A stretch of DNA of 64,000 bases from Paraburkholderia silvatlantica (lineage in GTDB: Bacteria > Pseudomonadota > Gammaproteobacteria > Burkholderiales > Burkholderiaceae): positions 1-64,000 of the forward strand of contig NZ_QEOL01000029.1 of assembly GCF_003096715.1 (NCBI RefSeq). Direction: 5' to 3'. The translations under genes and the position numbers were made by a program. Numbering within the stretch: the first letter of the stretch is position 1; every line of letters begins with the position of its first letter. The notes beneath the pieces are model-generated. The model worked only from the letters and a program-made list of their open reading frames with translations. It made no database searches and was not told the DNA's origin. This document shows, piece by piece, positions 15,777 to 23,995 of this stretch.

Positions 15777-18362
15777 TTACATCGTCACCGTGTCGGCCAC
15801 TTCCTTGAAGTCGGCGATCCGGTCGAAGTTCATGTATTGGTAGATCTTGTCGCCGTTGGCGTTGATCACGCCGATGTCGGCCATGTACTCTTCCCTGGTC
15901 GGGATCCTGCCCAGACGCGAGCAGATCGCCGCCAGTTCCGCCGAGCCGAGGTACACGTTCGTGTTCTTGCCCAGACGGTTCGGGAAGTTGCGCGTCGAGG
16001 TCGACATGACCGTTGCGCCTTCGCGCACCTGTGCCTGGTTACCCATGCACAGCGAGCAGCCCGGCATTTCGGTGCGCGCGCCAGCCGTGCCGAACACGCC
16101 GTAGTGGCCTTCTTCGGTCAACTGCTTCTGGTCCATTTTGGTCGGCGGCGCGACCCACAGCTTGACCGGAATGTCGCGCTTGCCTTCGAGCAGCTTCGAC
16201 GCGGCACGGAAGTGACCGATGTTGGTCATGCACGAGCCGATGAACACTTCGTCGATCTTCGCACCGGCGACGTCCGACAGCGTCTTCACGTCGTCCGGAT
16301 CGTTCGGGCAGGCCACGATCGGCTCATGCACGTCGGCCAGGTCGATTTCGATGACGGCGGCGTACTCGGCATCCGCATCCGGCTGCAGCAGTTGCGGGTC
16401 GGCCAGCCACGCTTCCATCGCCTTGATGCGGCGCTGCAGGGTGCGCGGGTCCTGGTAGCCCTGGGCGATCATCCACTTCAGCAGCGTGATGTTGCTGTTG
16501 AGGTATTCGATGATCGGTTCCTTGTTCAGATGCACCGTGCAACCGGCGGCCGAACGCTCTGCCGATGCATCCGAGAGTTCGAACGCTTGCTCGACCTTCA
16601 GATCGGGCAGGCCTTCGATTTCGAGAATGCGGCCCGAGAAGATGTTCTTCTTGCCTTGCTTGGCGACCGTCAGCGTGCCTTGCTTGATGGCGTAGAGCGG
16701 GATGGCGTTGACGAGGTCGCGCAGCGTGACGCCCGGCTGCATCTTGCCCTTGAAGCGCACGAGCACCGATTCCGGCATGTCCAGCGGCATCGTGCCGGTG
16801 GCGGCCGCGAAGGCGACGAGGCCCGAGCCTGCCGGGAAGCTGATGCCTACGGGGAAGCGCGTGTGCGAGTCGCCGCCGGTGCCGACGGTGTCCGGCAGCA
16901 GCATGCGGTTCAGCCACGAGTGGATCACGCCGTCGCCCGGACGCAGCGCAATACCGCCGCGCGTGCTGATGAAGTTCGGCAGCGTCTGGTGCGTCTTCAC
17001 GTCCACCGGCTTCGGATACGCGGCGGTGTGGCAGAACGACTGCATGACGAGGTCGGCCGAGAAGCCGAGGCACGCGAGGTCCTTCAGTTCGTCGCGGGTC
17101 ATCGGGCCCGTGGTGTCCTGCGAGCCGACCGAGGTCATCTTCGGTTCGCAGTACGTGCCCGGGCGCACGCCCTGGCCTTCCGGCAGACCGCAAGCGCGGC
17201 CGACCATCTTTTGCGCCAGCGAGAAACCCTTGCCGCTGTCGGCCGGCTGCTGCGGCAGGCGGAACAGCGTCGACGGCGCGAGGCCCAGCGCTTCACGCGC
17301 CTTGGCGGTCAGACCGCGGCCGATGATCAGCGGAATGCGGCCGCCGGCGCGCACTTCGTCGAACAGCACGTCGGACTTGACCTGGAATTCGGCAATGACT
17401 TCGCCGTTCTTGAGCGCCTTGCCTTCGTACGGACGCAGTTCGACCACGTCGCCCATTTCCATCTTCGAGACGTCGAGTTCGATCGGCAGGGCGCCGGCGT
17501 CTTCCATCGTGTTGTAGAAGATCGGGGCGATCTTGCCGCCCAGGCACACGCCGCCGAAGCGCTTGTTCGGGATGTAGGGGATGTCTTCGCCCGTGAACCA
17601 CAGCACCGAGTTGGTGGCCGACTTGCGCGAGGAGCCGGTGCCGACCACGTCGCCCACGTAGGCGACCAGGTGGCCCTTTTCCTTCAGCGATTCGATGAAC
17701 TTGACCGGGCCGCGCTTGCCGTCTTCTTCCGGCGTGATGCCGGGACGGGCGTTCTTCAGCATCGCCAGCGCGTGCATCGGGATGTCGGGGCGCGTGGTCG
17801 CGTCCGGGGCCGGCGAGAGGTCGTCGGTATTGGTTTCGCCCGTCACCTTGAACACGGTGATGGTCAGGCTTTGCGGCACTTCCGGACGGCTCGTGAACCA
17901 TTCGGCGTCGGCCCAGCTTTGCAGCACGGCCCGGGCGTTGGCGTTGCCGTTGTCGGCCAGTTCCTTGACGTCGTGGAACTGGTCGAACATCAGCAGGGTT
18001 TTCTTCAGCGCGTCGGCAGCCACGGTGCCCACTTCGGCGTCGGACAGCAGTTCGATCAGCGGGGCGATGTTGTAGCCGCCCAGCATCGTGCCGAGCAGCT
18101 CGGTCGCGCGAGCGCGCGAGATCAGCGCGCAGGCGGTTTCGCCCTTGGCCACGGCAGCGAGGAAGCCGGCCTTCACGCGGGCGGCTTCGTCGACGCCTGC
18201 GGGCACACGGTTCGTGATCAGGTCGACCAGCATTTGCTCGACGCCCGCGGGCGGGTTGGTCAGCAGTTCCACCAGTTCGGCGGTCTGCTGAGCCGTGAGG
18301 GGCAGGGGGGGAATGCCGAGCGCGGCGCGTGCGGCTACGTGAGCGCGATAGTTTTCAAGCAT
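15777..18362 (-). CDS. acnB: Aconitate hydratase B / 2-methylisocitrate dehydratase
   Basis: 861 residues, close to the 865 of E. coli AcnB. It starts [20 protein letters not shown] with the HEAT-like N-terminal domain, then the swivelling domain, then the catalytic domains. The cluster ligands are in [11 protein letters not shown] and [12 protein letters not shown] near the C-terminus. It interconverts citrate and isocitrate through a 4Fe-4S cluster in the TCA cycle and also dehydrates in the methylcitrate cycle. The start at 18362 gives the family N-terminus; an in-frame extension of 16 residues is not conserved. Its promoter and operator (18444-18494) are clear, and a terminator follows, so it is monocistronic. 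Confidence 0.97.
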   Translation of the reverse strand: MLENYRAHVAARAALGIPPLPLTAQQTAELVELLTNPPAGVEQMLVDLITNRVPAGVDEAARVKAGFLAAVAKGETACALISRARATELLGTMLGGYNIAPLIELLSDAEVGTVAADALKKTLLMFDQFHDVKELADNGNANARAVLQSWADAEWFTSRPEVPQSLTITVFKVTGETNTDDLSPAPDATTRPDIPMHALAMLKNARPGITPEEDGKRGPVKFIESLKEKGHLVAYVGDVVGTGSSRKSATNSVLWFTGEDIPYIPNKRFGGVCLGGKIAPIFYNTMEDAGALPIELDVSKMEMGDVVELRPYEGKALKNGEVIAEFQVKSDVLFDEVRAGGRIPLIIGRGLTAKAREALGLAPSTLFRLPQQPADSGKGFSLAQKMVGRACGLPEGQGVRPGTYCEPKMTSVGSQDTTGPMTRDELKDLACLGFSADLVMQSFCHTAAYPKPVDVKTHQTLPNFISTRGGIALRPGDGVIHSWLNRMLLPDTVGTGGDSHTRFPVGISFPAGSGLVAFAAATGTMPLDMPESVLVRFKGKMQPGVTLRDLVNAIPLYAIKQGTLTVAKQGKKNIFSGRILEIEGLPDLKVEQAFELSDASAERSAAGCTVHLNKEPIIEYLNSNITLLKWMIAQGYQDPRTLQRRIKAMEAWLADPQLLQPDADAEYAAVIEIDLADVHEPIVACPNDPDDVKTLSDVAGAKIDEVFIGSCMTNIGHFRAASKLLEGKRDIPVKLWVAPPTKMDQKQLTEEGHYGVFGTAGARTEMPGCSLCMGNQAQVREGATVMSTSTRNFPNRLGKNTNVYLGSAELAAICSRLGRIPTREEYMADIGVINANGDKIYQYMNFDRIADFKEVADTVTM

Positions 18363-18443
18363 TGGGGAACCTACTGGTATTGCGTTTGAAGGCGAAGGCT
18401 TTTCGGGCACTCCGAGGCTTTTCCAGATACTGCTTTGAGCGGG

Positions 18444-18472
18444 ATTTTAAGCGCAATACGATATAACGTCAA
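18444..18472 (-). promoter_or_regulatory. Sigma70 promoter of acnB
   Basis: Read on the minus strand, TTGACG (18472-18467) and TAAAAT (18449-18444) are separated by exactly 17 bases. It lies about 80 bases before the acnB start codon. Confidence 0.75.
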
Positions 18473-18482
18473 ATGTCTTATG

Positions 18483-18494
18483 TCTTATATAAGA
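18483..18494. promoter_or_regulatory. Palindromic operator upstream of acnB
   Basis: TCTTATATAAGA is a perfect 12-bp palindrome placed 10 bases upstream of the acnB -35 box. The flanking bases repeat TGTCTTAT directly. The form suits a GntR-type regulator. The position upstream of -35 would fit an activator, or a repressor reaching the promoter. The regulator is not in the window. Confidence 0.6.
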
Positions 18495-18541
18495 GTTGAC
18501 TGCGACGCCGATGCCGGCGTGGAAAAGCCTGCGATTTTCCC

Positions 18542-18928
18542 TCAGGGTTTGCGGCCAAACGCTTCCCGCAGCTTTCCTTTTGCTTTCGCGAGCGTGTCGC
18601 GCCGCGATTTGGGCAGGTTTCTGCCCGCGCGGTTGATGTAGAAGTTCAGCATCGACATGGCCGACTGGAATGGCGTGCCCTTGCGCCGCCGGCTGTGCAG
18701 CGACGACTCCTTGAGCGCGCGGGCGATTGCTTCGGCGCTGCCGGACCTGAATACGCCGGCCTCGATGTCCATGGCGTCGCTCGTTTCGTTCACGTGTTTC
18801 GACCATTTGTTCGTGGCGCCGCTCGCCGCGCTTTTCCTTTGAGCTTTGGCGACGCGCGCATGGGCATGACGCTGCCGCGCGGGGCGGCCGCCCTTGCGTC
18901 GCGTAGAAGGATGCTGGCTCGTGTTCAT
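18542..18928 (-). CDS. DUF3175-family protein
   Basis: 128 residues, very basic. After a disordered Lys/Arg/Ala N-terminus, the conserved part is KWSKHVNETSDAMDIEAGVF, then RRKGTPFQSAMSMLNFYINR and AGRNLPKSRRDTLAKAKGKL. This matches what I know as DUF3175, a family without assigned function. The start at 18928 has GGGAGA 5-6 bases upstream, and the in-frame extension is not family-like. The basic, lysine-rich tail could bind nucleic acid. The neighbouring gene at 19073 is divergent, and several small stress-type genes follow. Confidence 0.75.
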   Translation of the reverse strand: MNTSQHPSTRRKGGRPARQRHAHARVAKAQRKSAASGATNKWSKHVNETSDAMDIEAGVFRSGSAEAIARALKESSLHSRRRKGTPFQSAMSMLNFYINRAGRNLPKSRRDTLAKAKGKLREAFGRKP

Positions 18929-19072
18929 GACTTCTCCCATCAGACGATTCACTCGCTGCGCAAATGCAGTACCGGCTGCGCAATGCGGCGATGTCCGGCA
19001 CGCCCTATGCGGCCACGCGGTGTATACGCACGCGGAGAGGGCGCGTCGAACCGGCAAGGGAGGCAGACGATC

Positions 19073-19363
19073 ATGAAGTCAACGCCACGCTATGAAGTGA
19101 ATGTCTGCGGCGGCAATTTCCAGCATGTCCGGGAATGCTTTCGCGAATGGAAGAATGAAACGCTTATCTATCGCAAGGACCAGAAGATGTTTGAGGGACG
19201 CAACGAGGTGCGTCCGCTGGAAAAGCGCGAGTACGACAACACGGAACAGGCGCGCAAGGCGCTGCAAAACGCCTGCAGCCCGCACGACCGCTATGCGCTG
19301 GCTGCTGAAGTGAGCAACGGCGAGCGCGACATGTGGATCGTGATGGCGGCCTATCGGGAATGA
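19073..19363 (+). CDS. Small conserved protein of unknown function
   Basis: 96 residues with a strong AAGGGAGG ribosome site 7 bases before the ATG. It is soluble, charged and rich in aromatics, for example YEVNVCGGNFQHVRECFREW at residues 7-26 and MWIVMAAYRE at the C-terminus. No signal peptide or membrane helix is visible. I do not recognise a named family. It opens a run of three small genes on the plus strand. Confidence 0.55.
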   Translation: MKSTPRYEVNVCGGNFQHVRECFREWKNETLIYRKDQKMFEGRNEVRPLEKREYDNTEQARKALQNACSPHDRYALAAEVSNGERDMWIVMAAYRE

Positions 19364-19502
19364 AGGGGGAATGAATGGCGGGCGCAGAACTGGCGCAAGA
19401 GCGAGTTGGCGCAATCGTGAAGATCGGACCGACGGGAACGGGTAGAAGAATTACAAGCGTGGCGAGCGGAATTGCAATTGCCGCGCACAAGGGAGGGATC
19501 GG

Positions 19503-19721
19503 ATGAAAAGCACAGGAAAATCGGCTGCCAATCCGGGCAGGCGGCGCGCCCACTCGTGGCTGCGTTGGTGGCTGCCCGGCGTGGCCGCGCTGGCGCTCGG
19601 CTGTGCGGCCTGCAAGCGTGCGGACGAAGGTGCTCGCCCGCAAACCACGGACGCTTCGACGAGCCAGATGTCGGCGCCAGCCGGCGCGCAAATGGCGCCG
19701 GCGAGTGGTCCGAAACCGTGA
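19503..19721 (+). CDS. Small predicted lipoprotein
   Basis: 72 residues. A basic N-terminus (NPGRRRAHSWLRW) precedes a hydrophobic stretch ending ALALGCAAC, which fits a lipobox with cysteine as the first mature residue. The rest is a short, low-complexity Ala/Ser/Pro/Gln tail. GGGAGGG lies 6 bases upstream. It would be a small envelope lipoprotein of entericidin-like size; function unknown. Confidence 0.55.
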   Translation: MKSTGKSAANPGRRRAHSWLRWWLPGVAALALGCAACKRADEGARPQTTDASTSQMSAPAGAQMAPASGPKP

Positions 19722-19759
19722 ACAGGATGCCTGGCATCCGTGCTTTCAAGGAGCCGAGT

Positions 19760-20029
19760 ATGGGTCTTTCGACACAAAACCCCACGCCGGACGAGTCCGG
19801 CGAAACCGGCCACGAACTCGCCTCCGGCAAGCAACCGGCGCAGGAGAAACCCGCACGGGGTGCGCCGGGCAGCTTCGATCAGCCGGCGTCGCGGCCTGAG
19901 GTCATGCCGCGCGAGGGCGGCCCGCATCCGGAGCAGACCGCGGAGGTGCCGCTCGGCCATCACGGCCGGGCGGAGCCGCCGGGGTCGTTCGGGCACAACA
20001 GTGCGCCCGTGAAAAGGAAGGGCGGCTAG
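19760..20029 (+). CDS. Small hydrophilic Pro/Gly-rich protein
   Basis: 89 residues, with AAGGAG 6 bases before the ATG. The sequence is dominated by Gly, Pro, Glu, His and Ala with no hydrophobic core, so it is likely disordered. It follows the small lipoprotein gene by 38 bases and is likely cotranscribed. It is similar in character to the charged protein at 7962. No function can be given. Confidence 0.55.
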   Translation: MGLSTQNPTPDESGETGHELASGKQPAQEKPARGAPGSFDQPASRPEVMPREGGPHPEQTAEVPLGHHGRAEPPGSFGHNSAPVKRKGG

Positions 20030-20190
20030 TCGTGCGAAATACCCCGGCGCGCGCTTTACGCGTCTTCGTAGACGCGCACTTCCGGGGCGTCGTCCAGCAG
20101 CGGCGCGAGTTTGCCGCGCCTGACGGCGTTTCGCGACTGGCTGAGAAGCGAGGTGCGGGAAGAGGGGAGGCGTCCGGCGCGAAAACCCCG

Positions 20191-21036
20191 TTAAGGCGCG
20201 AGCATCCACGCCGTGATGCCGTGCACGACTTCGCTTTCGATGCCGTTGAAGCCGTGATAGGCGAGCGCCCCGCACGGGTCGCCCCGCGAGGTGCCGCCGG
20301 AGACGAGCATCAGCCTCGTTCTCGGCGATTGCGTGAGCTTTTGCATGAGTGTGTCTGTCTCCGATACCGGACACAGCTTGCAGGCGTCGTCCTTGTTGTG
20401 CACTACGAGCACGGGGATCCTGAGCGCGGAGAGGTTCATGCCCGTGACCGGGTCGCCGCCGCGGTTTTCGCGCAGGATCGTCGAGGTGAGCACGATGCCG
20501 TCCGGGCCCGAGCCGGGGTTCGCGCCGGGGTTCGCGAGCGCAATGGCAATGGCCGCAACCGACTGCGTGCCGCGGCTCGTGCCCACGAGCCATACCGGCA
20601 CGTGTAGTTGTTCGCGCAACCATGCGATCACGGCGCGGGCGTCCCCGGCGTGTTCGGGCGTGTGGCGAAAGCCGTCGAGGTAGGGCGGAGATTGCCGGTC
20701 GCTCGGCGCGTCGACGACCGCCACGGCAACGCCGTCGTCCACGAACAGCATGCGGCTTCGCACGAGAAAATTATTGGCGCCCCAGCCGAAGTTTCCCTGC
20801 GGGTCCAGTTGCAGGCCGCCGTGGCCGCCGGCGTAAAGAATCGCGGCCGCCTTTGGCGCTGCGGGCGCAATGAAGAGAAAACGCTGGGTGACGCCGGGAC
20901 GGGCAGGAATGTCGACGACCTTGGGCGCGCTTTGCGCGTGGGCCAGCAAGGACGACGCTGCGAGCACGAACGCCAATGTCAATGCCGCCGCCAGCGGCGC
21001 GGCGCGCCGCCGGTGCGAAGCCAAGCGAGCGCTCAT
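20191..21036 (-). CDS. Secreted alpha/beta hydrolase
   Basis: 281 residues with a cleavable signal peptide (a hydrophobic stretch ending SSLLAHAQS). The nucleophile elbow is VGTSRGTQS near residue 150, with Ser as the putative nucleophile. DAPSDRQSPPYLDGFRHT near 109 and a C-terminal His near YHGFNGIE complete a plausible triad. It is periplasmic and probably an esterase or dienelactone-hydrolase-like enzyme. The LysE exporter gene stops 16 bp upstream on the same strand, so they form an operon. A 12-bp tandem duplication (20512-20535) encodes NPGANPG. Confidence 0.75.
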   Translation of the reverse strand: MSARLASHRRRAAPLAAALTLAFVLAASSLLAHAQSAPKVVDIPARPGVTQRFLFIAPAAPKAAAILYAGGHGGLQLDPQGNFGWGANNFLVRSRMLFVDDGVAVAVVDAPSDRQSPPYLDGFRHTPEHAGDARAVIAWLREQLHVPVWLVGTSRGTQSVAAIAIALANPGANPGSGPDGIVLTSTILRENRGGDPVTGMNLSALRIPVLVVHNKDDACKLCPVSETDTLMQKLTQSPRTRLMLVSGGTSRGDPCGALAYHGFNGIESEVVHGITAWMLAP

Positions 21037-21052
21037 GGCCGCGTGACGAGGC

Positions 21053-21664
21053 TCAGCGCCCTGCGAGCATGCGCCCGCCGAGCCCGATCAGCACGACGCC
21101 CACCACCGAGTCGAGCGCGGCTTTGCGCCGGACGAGGAACTGGCGCACGGTGGGATGTGAGGCGAGCAGGGCCATCGAGCAATACCAGACGCACGAGATG
21201 AGGATCGCAATCACGACGACTGCCACTTCGAGCCAGCGCGGCGCGGCGGCGGGCACCATCAACGCGAAGATGCTGCCGTAGAACGCAATGGCCTTGGGAT
21301 TCGTCATGCTGACGACGTAGCCCTTTTTCGCGGCGGCCCAGCCCGATGCGCCCGCCTGCGCCGCAACCTGCAGGGGCTGTCGCGCGGCAAGGAGCATCTT
21401 CGCGCCGAGCCAGATCAGATAGCCTGCGCCCGCGATTCGCAGCCCAGTGCCGATCCAGGCCACGTGGGAGACGATCAGGCTCACGCCCGCGATGGCTATC
21501 CATGCCCACGTGCCGGAGGCGGCCGCGAGGCCGAGGCCAGTCGCCAGGCCCGCGCGCCGCGAGGCGACGGCCGTGGAGGTGACGATGACGAAGTTCGGTC
21601 CGGGGCTGGCGACGCTCAGCAGCAGGACGCCCGAAAGCGCGAGCAGGACGTTGAAATAGTTCAC
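21053..21664 (-). CDS. LysE/RhtB-family amino acid exporter
   Basis: 203 residues with about six membrane helices. The family signature is SVASPGPNFVIVTSTAVASRRAG near residue 17, and YLIWLGAKML follows near 82. The start is GTG at 21664. Members export amino acids or related small molecules such as lysine, threonine or homoserine lactone across the inner membrane. It precedes the secreted hydrolase gene by 16 bp, and the PEP-mutase-family gene lies divergently. The exported compound is unknown. Confidence 0.88.
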   Translation of the reverse strand: MNYFNVLLALSGVLLLSVASPGPNFVIVTSTAVASRRAGLATGLGLAAASGTWAWIAIAGVSLIVSHVAWIGTGLRIAGAGYLIWLGAKMLLAARQPLQVAAQAGASGWAAAKKGYVVSMTNPKAIAFYGSIFALMVPAAAPRWLEVAVVVIAILISCVWYCSMALLASHPTVRQFLVRRKAALDSVVGVVLIGLGGRMLAGR

Positions 21665-21889
21665 GATGGCAGGTTCCGCGGCAGGTTCGATGCGCCCTCA
21701 ATCGACGCATCGTGGATGCCTGGCATGATACTCCGGGCGATGCGCGACGAGCGCATCCTGCGCCGCGGCCAGTCGTACGCTGGGGCGCTTAAAGTATCGT
21801 CTTATATGGCTTGTGGCCGGCTTGCGCAGGTTGGCTTACAACGTGCGAAAGTCAGCACCATCTCAAACCCACTGAACGGAGTCACCGCG

Positions 21890-22774
21890 ATGACCACCTC
21901 CACTGCCGCACGCCGCGCCGCTTTCCGCGCCAAAGTCAACGAACGCCGCGGCCTGCTCGTGCCAGGCGCCTTCAACGCCATGAGCGCCCGCGTGATCGAG
22001 GACGCCGGCTTCGAAGCGCTCTACCTCACGGGCGCGGGCGTCACCAACATGTCCTTCGGCCTGCCCGATCTCGGTTTCATCGGTTTGAGCGACATTGCCG
22101 AGCACACGGCGCGCGTGCGCGACGCGGTCAACCTGCCGCTCATCGTCGACGCCGACACGGGCTTCGGCAATGCGCTCAACGTGCGCCAGACCGTGCGCAC
22201 GCTCGAGCGCAGCGGCGCCGACGCGATCCAGTTCGAAGACCAGGTGATGCCGAAGAAGTGCGGCCACTTCGCCAACAAGGAAGTGATTGGCGCGGGCGAG
22301 ATGGTGGGCAAGATCCGCGCGGCGGTGGACGCGCGCGAAGACGGCAACCTGCTCATCATGGCGCGCACCGACGCGGCCGCCGTGCACGGCATCGAAGACG
22401 CGATCGCGCGCGGCCACGCGTTCATCGAGGCGGGCGCGGACATTCTCTTTATCGAAGCCACGGAAAAGCTCGAAGACATCGAACGCCTGCCCAGGCTCAT
22501 CGACGCGCCGCAGCTCATCAACATCGTGATTGGCGGCAAGACGCCGGTGCAGTCGCGCGAAGCGCTGGCGGGCCTTGGCTACGCGCTGGTGCTGTACGCG
22601 AACGCGGCGCTGCAGGGTGCGGTGGTCGGCATGCAGCGCGCGCTTGGGCAGTTGCGCGCAAACGGCCGCCTGGACGAAGACGCGACGATCGTCGCGCCGT
22701 TCGCCGAGCGCCAGCGTCTCGTGAACAAGCCGCTCTTCGACCGGCTCGATAGCGAGTACGCGCCGAAGGACTGA
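21890..22774 (+). CDS. Isocitrate lyase/PEP mutase-family lyase
   Basis: 294 residues of the PEP mutase/isocitrate lyase superfamily. The core motifs are VDADTGFGNALNV near residue 86, IQFEDQVMPKKCGHF at 113-127 with the catalytic Cys in KKCGH (122-126), and LIMARTDA near 155. This form is shared by 2-methylisocitrate lyase, oxaloacetate decarboxylase and carboxyvinyl-carboxyphosphonate mutase-like proteins. It is a cytoplasmic Mg-dependent lyase acting on a C-C or P-C bond. The start at 21890 has CGGAG upstream. It stands alone with no prp genes, so a role as prpB cannot be claimed. Confidence 0.87.
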   Translation: MTTSTAARRAAFRAKVNERRGLLVPGAFNAMSARVIEDAGFEALYLTGAGVTNMSFGLPDLGFIGLSDIAEHTARVRDAVNLPLIVDADTGFGNALNVRQTVRTLERSGADAIQFEDQVMPKKCGHFANKEVIGAGEMVGKIRAAVDAREDGNLLIMARTDAAAVHGIEDAIARGHAFIEAGADILFIEATEKLEDIERLPRLIDAPQLINIVIGGKTPVQSREALAGLGYALVLYANAALQGAVVGMQRALGQLRANGRLDEDATIVAPFAERQRLVNKPLFDRLDSEYAPKD

Positions 22775-22823
22775 ACGACACCCCCCCGGCCACGGGCGCC
22801 CGGCAAGTTCCGTTTGATGCGAG

Positions 22824-23804
22824 TCAATCGGGGCGGCGTCTCACGAAGCGCTGCTCCGTGACTTTCGTGCCCCACTGGTCGCCTTCGAACGCTTGCGCGA
22901 GCTGGAAGCCGAACGACTCGTACAGATGCCGCGCGGCGTCGAGACCCTTGAAGGTCCACAGGTAAGTCTCGGCGTAGGACGCATCGACGAACTGCATTGC
23001 GTTCGTCATCAACTGCCTGCCGATGCCGGTGCCGCGCAGCGAGTCGTCCACGATGAACCAGCGCAGATGGGCGACGCCTGCGTTGCCGCTCTCGTTCCCG
23101 TCGATGGCAAGCGAAGCCAGTACGCGGTCGCGCTCCATCGCGAGCCAGAGCGCCTTGCCAGCGGCCGGCAAGGCACCGGCGAATTCGGCGAGTTCCGTCG
23201 CCACCTTCTTCTCGAAGTAAGCGCCGAAGCCCCAGTTCGCCGCATAGAACCGGGCGTGCAGGCTCGCAATGTCGCCAATGCAGCCGGGCCGGTAGCCCTC
23301 CACGATCTGCACCCCCGCCGCCGGCGCGGTCGCGCCGGTCTCGTTGGGGTTGTCGTGCGCGAGTGCGTCGGCGTAGAGCGCGAGCGAGCGCACGAGCGCC
23401 TGCTGGTCGGCGGGAACGAGCCTGCGCAGCGCGTTCGAAACCTGATCCGTGGCGAAGCGGTCGATCTTCGCGCGCAGCTTCTGGCCGGCCGCGCTCAGGG
23501 TCAGTTCGGCGGAGCGCGCGTCGTCGTCGTCGGTCTTGCGTTTGACGAGACCGGCCGCCTCGAGCCGCGCGACCTGCCGGCTCGTGTTCGACTTGTCGAG
23601 CCGCAGGATGTCGCCCAGCGCCCTCGCGTTGATGCCCGGCTGCGCGCCGATCTCGATGATGGCGTGCACGGCGGATGGGGCGAGATCGCTGTCGGCGAGC
23701 GTCGCGCGCATGAAGCCCAGCTCGCGCACGAGTCGTCGCGAGAACTCGCGCAGCTCGAGGATGGTCGTCTCGCGGGGCTGTGCGGGCACGTCGACAAAAT
23801 CCAT
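22824..23804 (-). CDS. MarR regulator fused to a GNAT acetyltransferase
   Basis: 326 residues. Residues about 15-150 are a MarR winged helix (ILRLDKSNTSRQVARLEAAG near 66, followed by the DDDDARSAELTLS wing). Residues about 165-320 are a GNAT domain with the acetyl-CoA loop RGTGIGRQ at 257-264. Such fusions occur in many proteobacteria; the GNAT half may acetylate a small molecule that the MarR half senses. The start at 23804 has GGAGA 5 bases upstream. A 45-bp palindrome overlaps its promoter, probably for autoregulation. It is divergent from the kup relic. Confidence 0.88.
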   Translation of the reverse strand: MDFVDVPAQPRETTILELREFSRRLVRELGFMRATLADSDLAPSAVHAIIEIGAQPGINARALGDILRLDKSNTSRQVARLEAAGLVKRKTDDDDARSAELTLSAAGQKLRAKIDRFATDQVSNALRRLVPADQQALVRSLALYADALAHDNPNETGATAPAAGVQIVEGYRPGCIGDIASLHARFYAANWGFGAYFEKKVATELAEFAGALPAAGKALWLAMERDRVLASLAIDGNESGNAGVAHLRWFIVDDSLRGTGIGRQLMTNAMQFVDASYAETYLWTFKGLDAARHLYESFGFQLAQAFEGDQWGTKVTEQRFVRRRPD

Positions 23805-23821
23805 GATGGTCTCCGTTATGG

Positions 23822-23866
23822 TATTCCCTTCGAATGGTTGCGGGTCGCAACCATTCGAAGGGAATA
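23822..23866. promoter_or_regulatory. 45-bp perfect palindrome over the MarR-GNAT promoter
   Basis: Two perfect 21-bp arms (23822-23842 and 23846-23866) surround GGT. The core of each arm contains CGAATGGTTGCG or its complement. It overlaps the -10 box of the MarR-GNAT promoter and ends 17 bases before the start codon. It can act as an operator or as a strong 5'-leader hairpin. Confidence 0.85.
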
Positions 23867-23891
23867 TAGGCGCGCCCGGCAGGGAACGCAA
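23863..23891 (-). promoter_or_regulatory. Promoter of the MarR-GNAT gene
   Basis: On the minus strand TTGCGT (23891-23886) and TATATT (23868-23863) are 17 bases apart. The -10 box runs into the outer end of the 45-bp palindrome, so binding there should block transcription. Confidence 0.6.
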
Positions 23892-23910
23892 GCTCGCAGC
23901 GCAGTCGGGA

Positions 23911-23959
23911 AATTGCCGTTCGACCCTCGACTCGCTCGGGTTCGAGAGGAACGCCAATT
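23911..23959. repeat. Second, imperfect dyad between MarR-GNAT and kup
   Basis: AATTGCCGTTC (23911-23921) and GAACGCCAATT (23949-23959) are inverted with one mismatch. The inner part (CTCGA and TTCGAG) is partly symmetric too. It lies just upstream of the kup relic start and could be a second binding site or a hairpin. Confidence 0.5.
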
Positions 23960-23995
23960 GCGAGAAGGCAGAGCCTCCACGAACGCCGCGCGGCC

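Noticed and set aside
15837-18389. 850-codon open frame on the plus strand over acnB
   Set aside because: It is antisense to a clearly real acnB, is rich in Arg/His/Val/Gln with no domains, and arises from GC-rich codon bias.
21890-22774. Assignment as prpB (2-methylisocitrate lyase)
   Set aside because: The KKCGH motif is shared by several lyases, and no prpC or prpD gene is adjacent.
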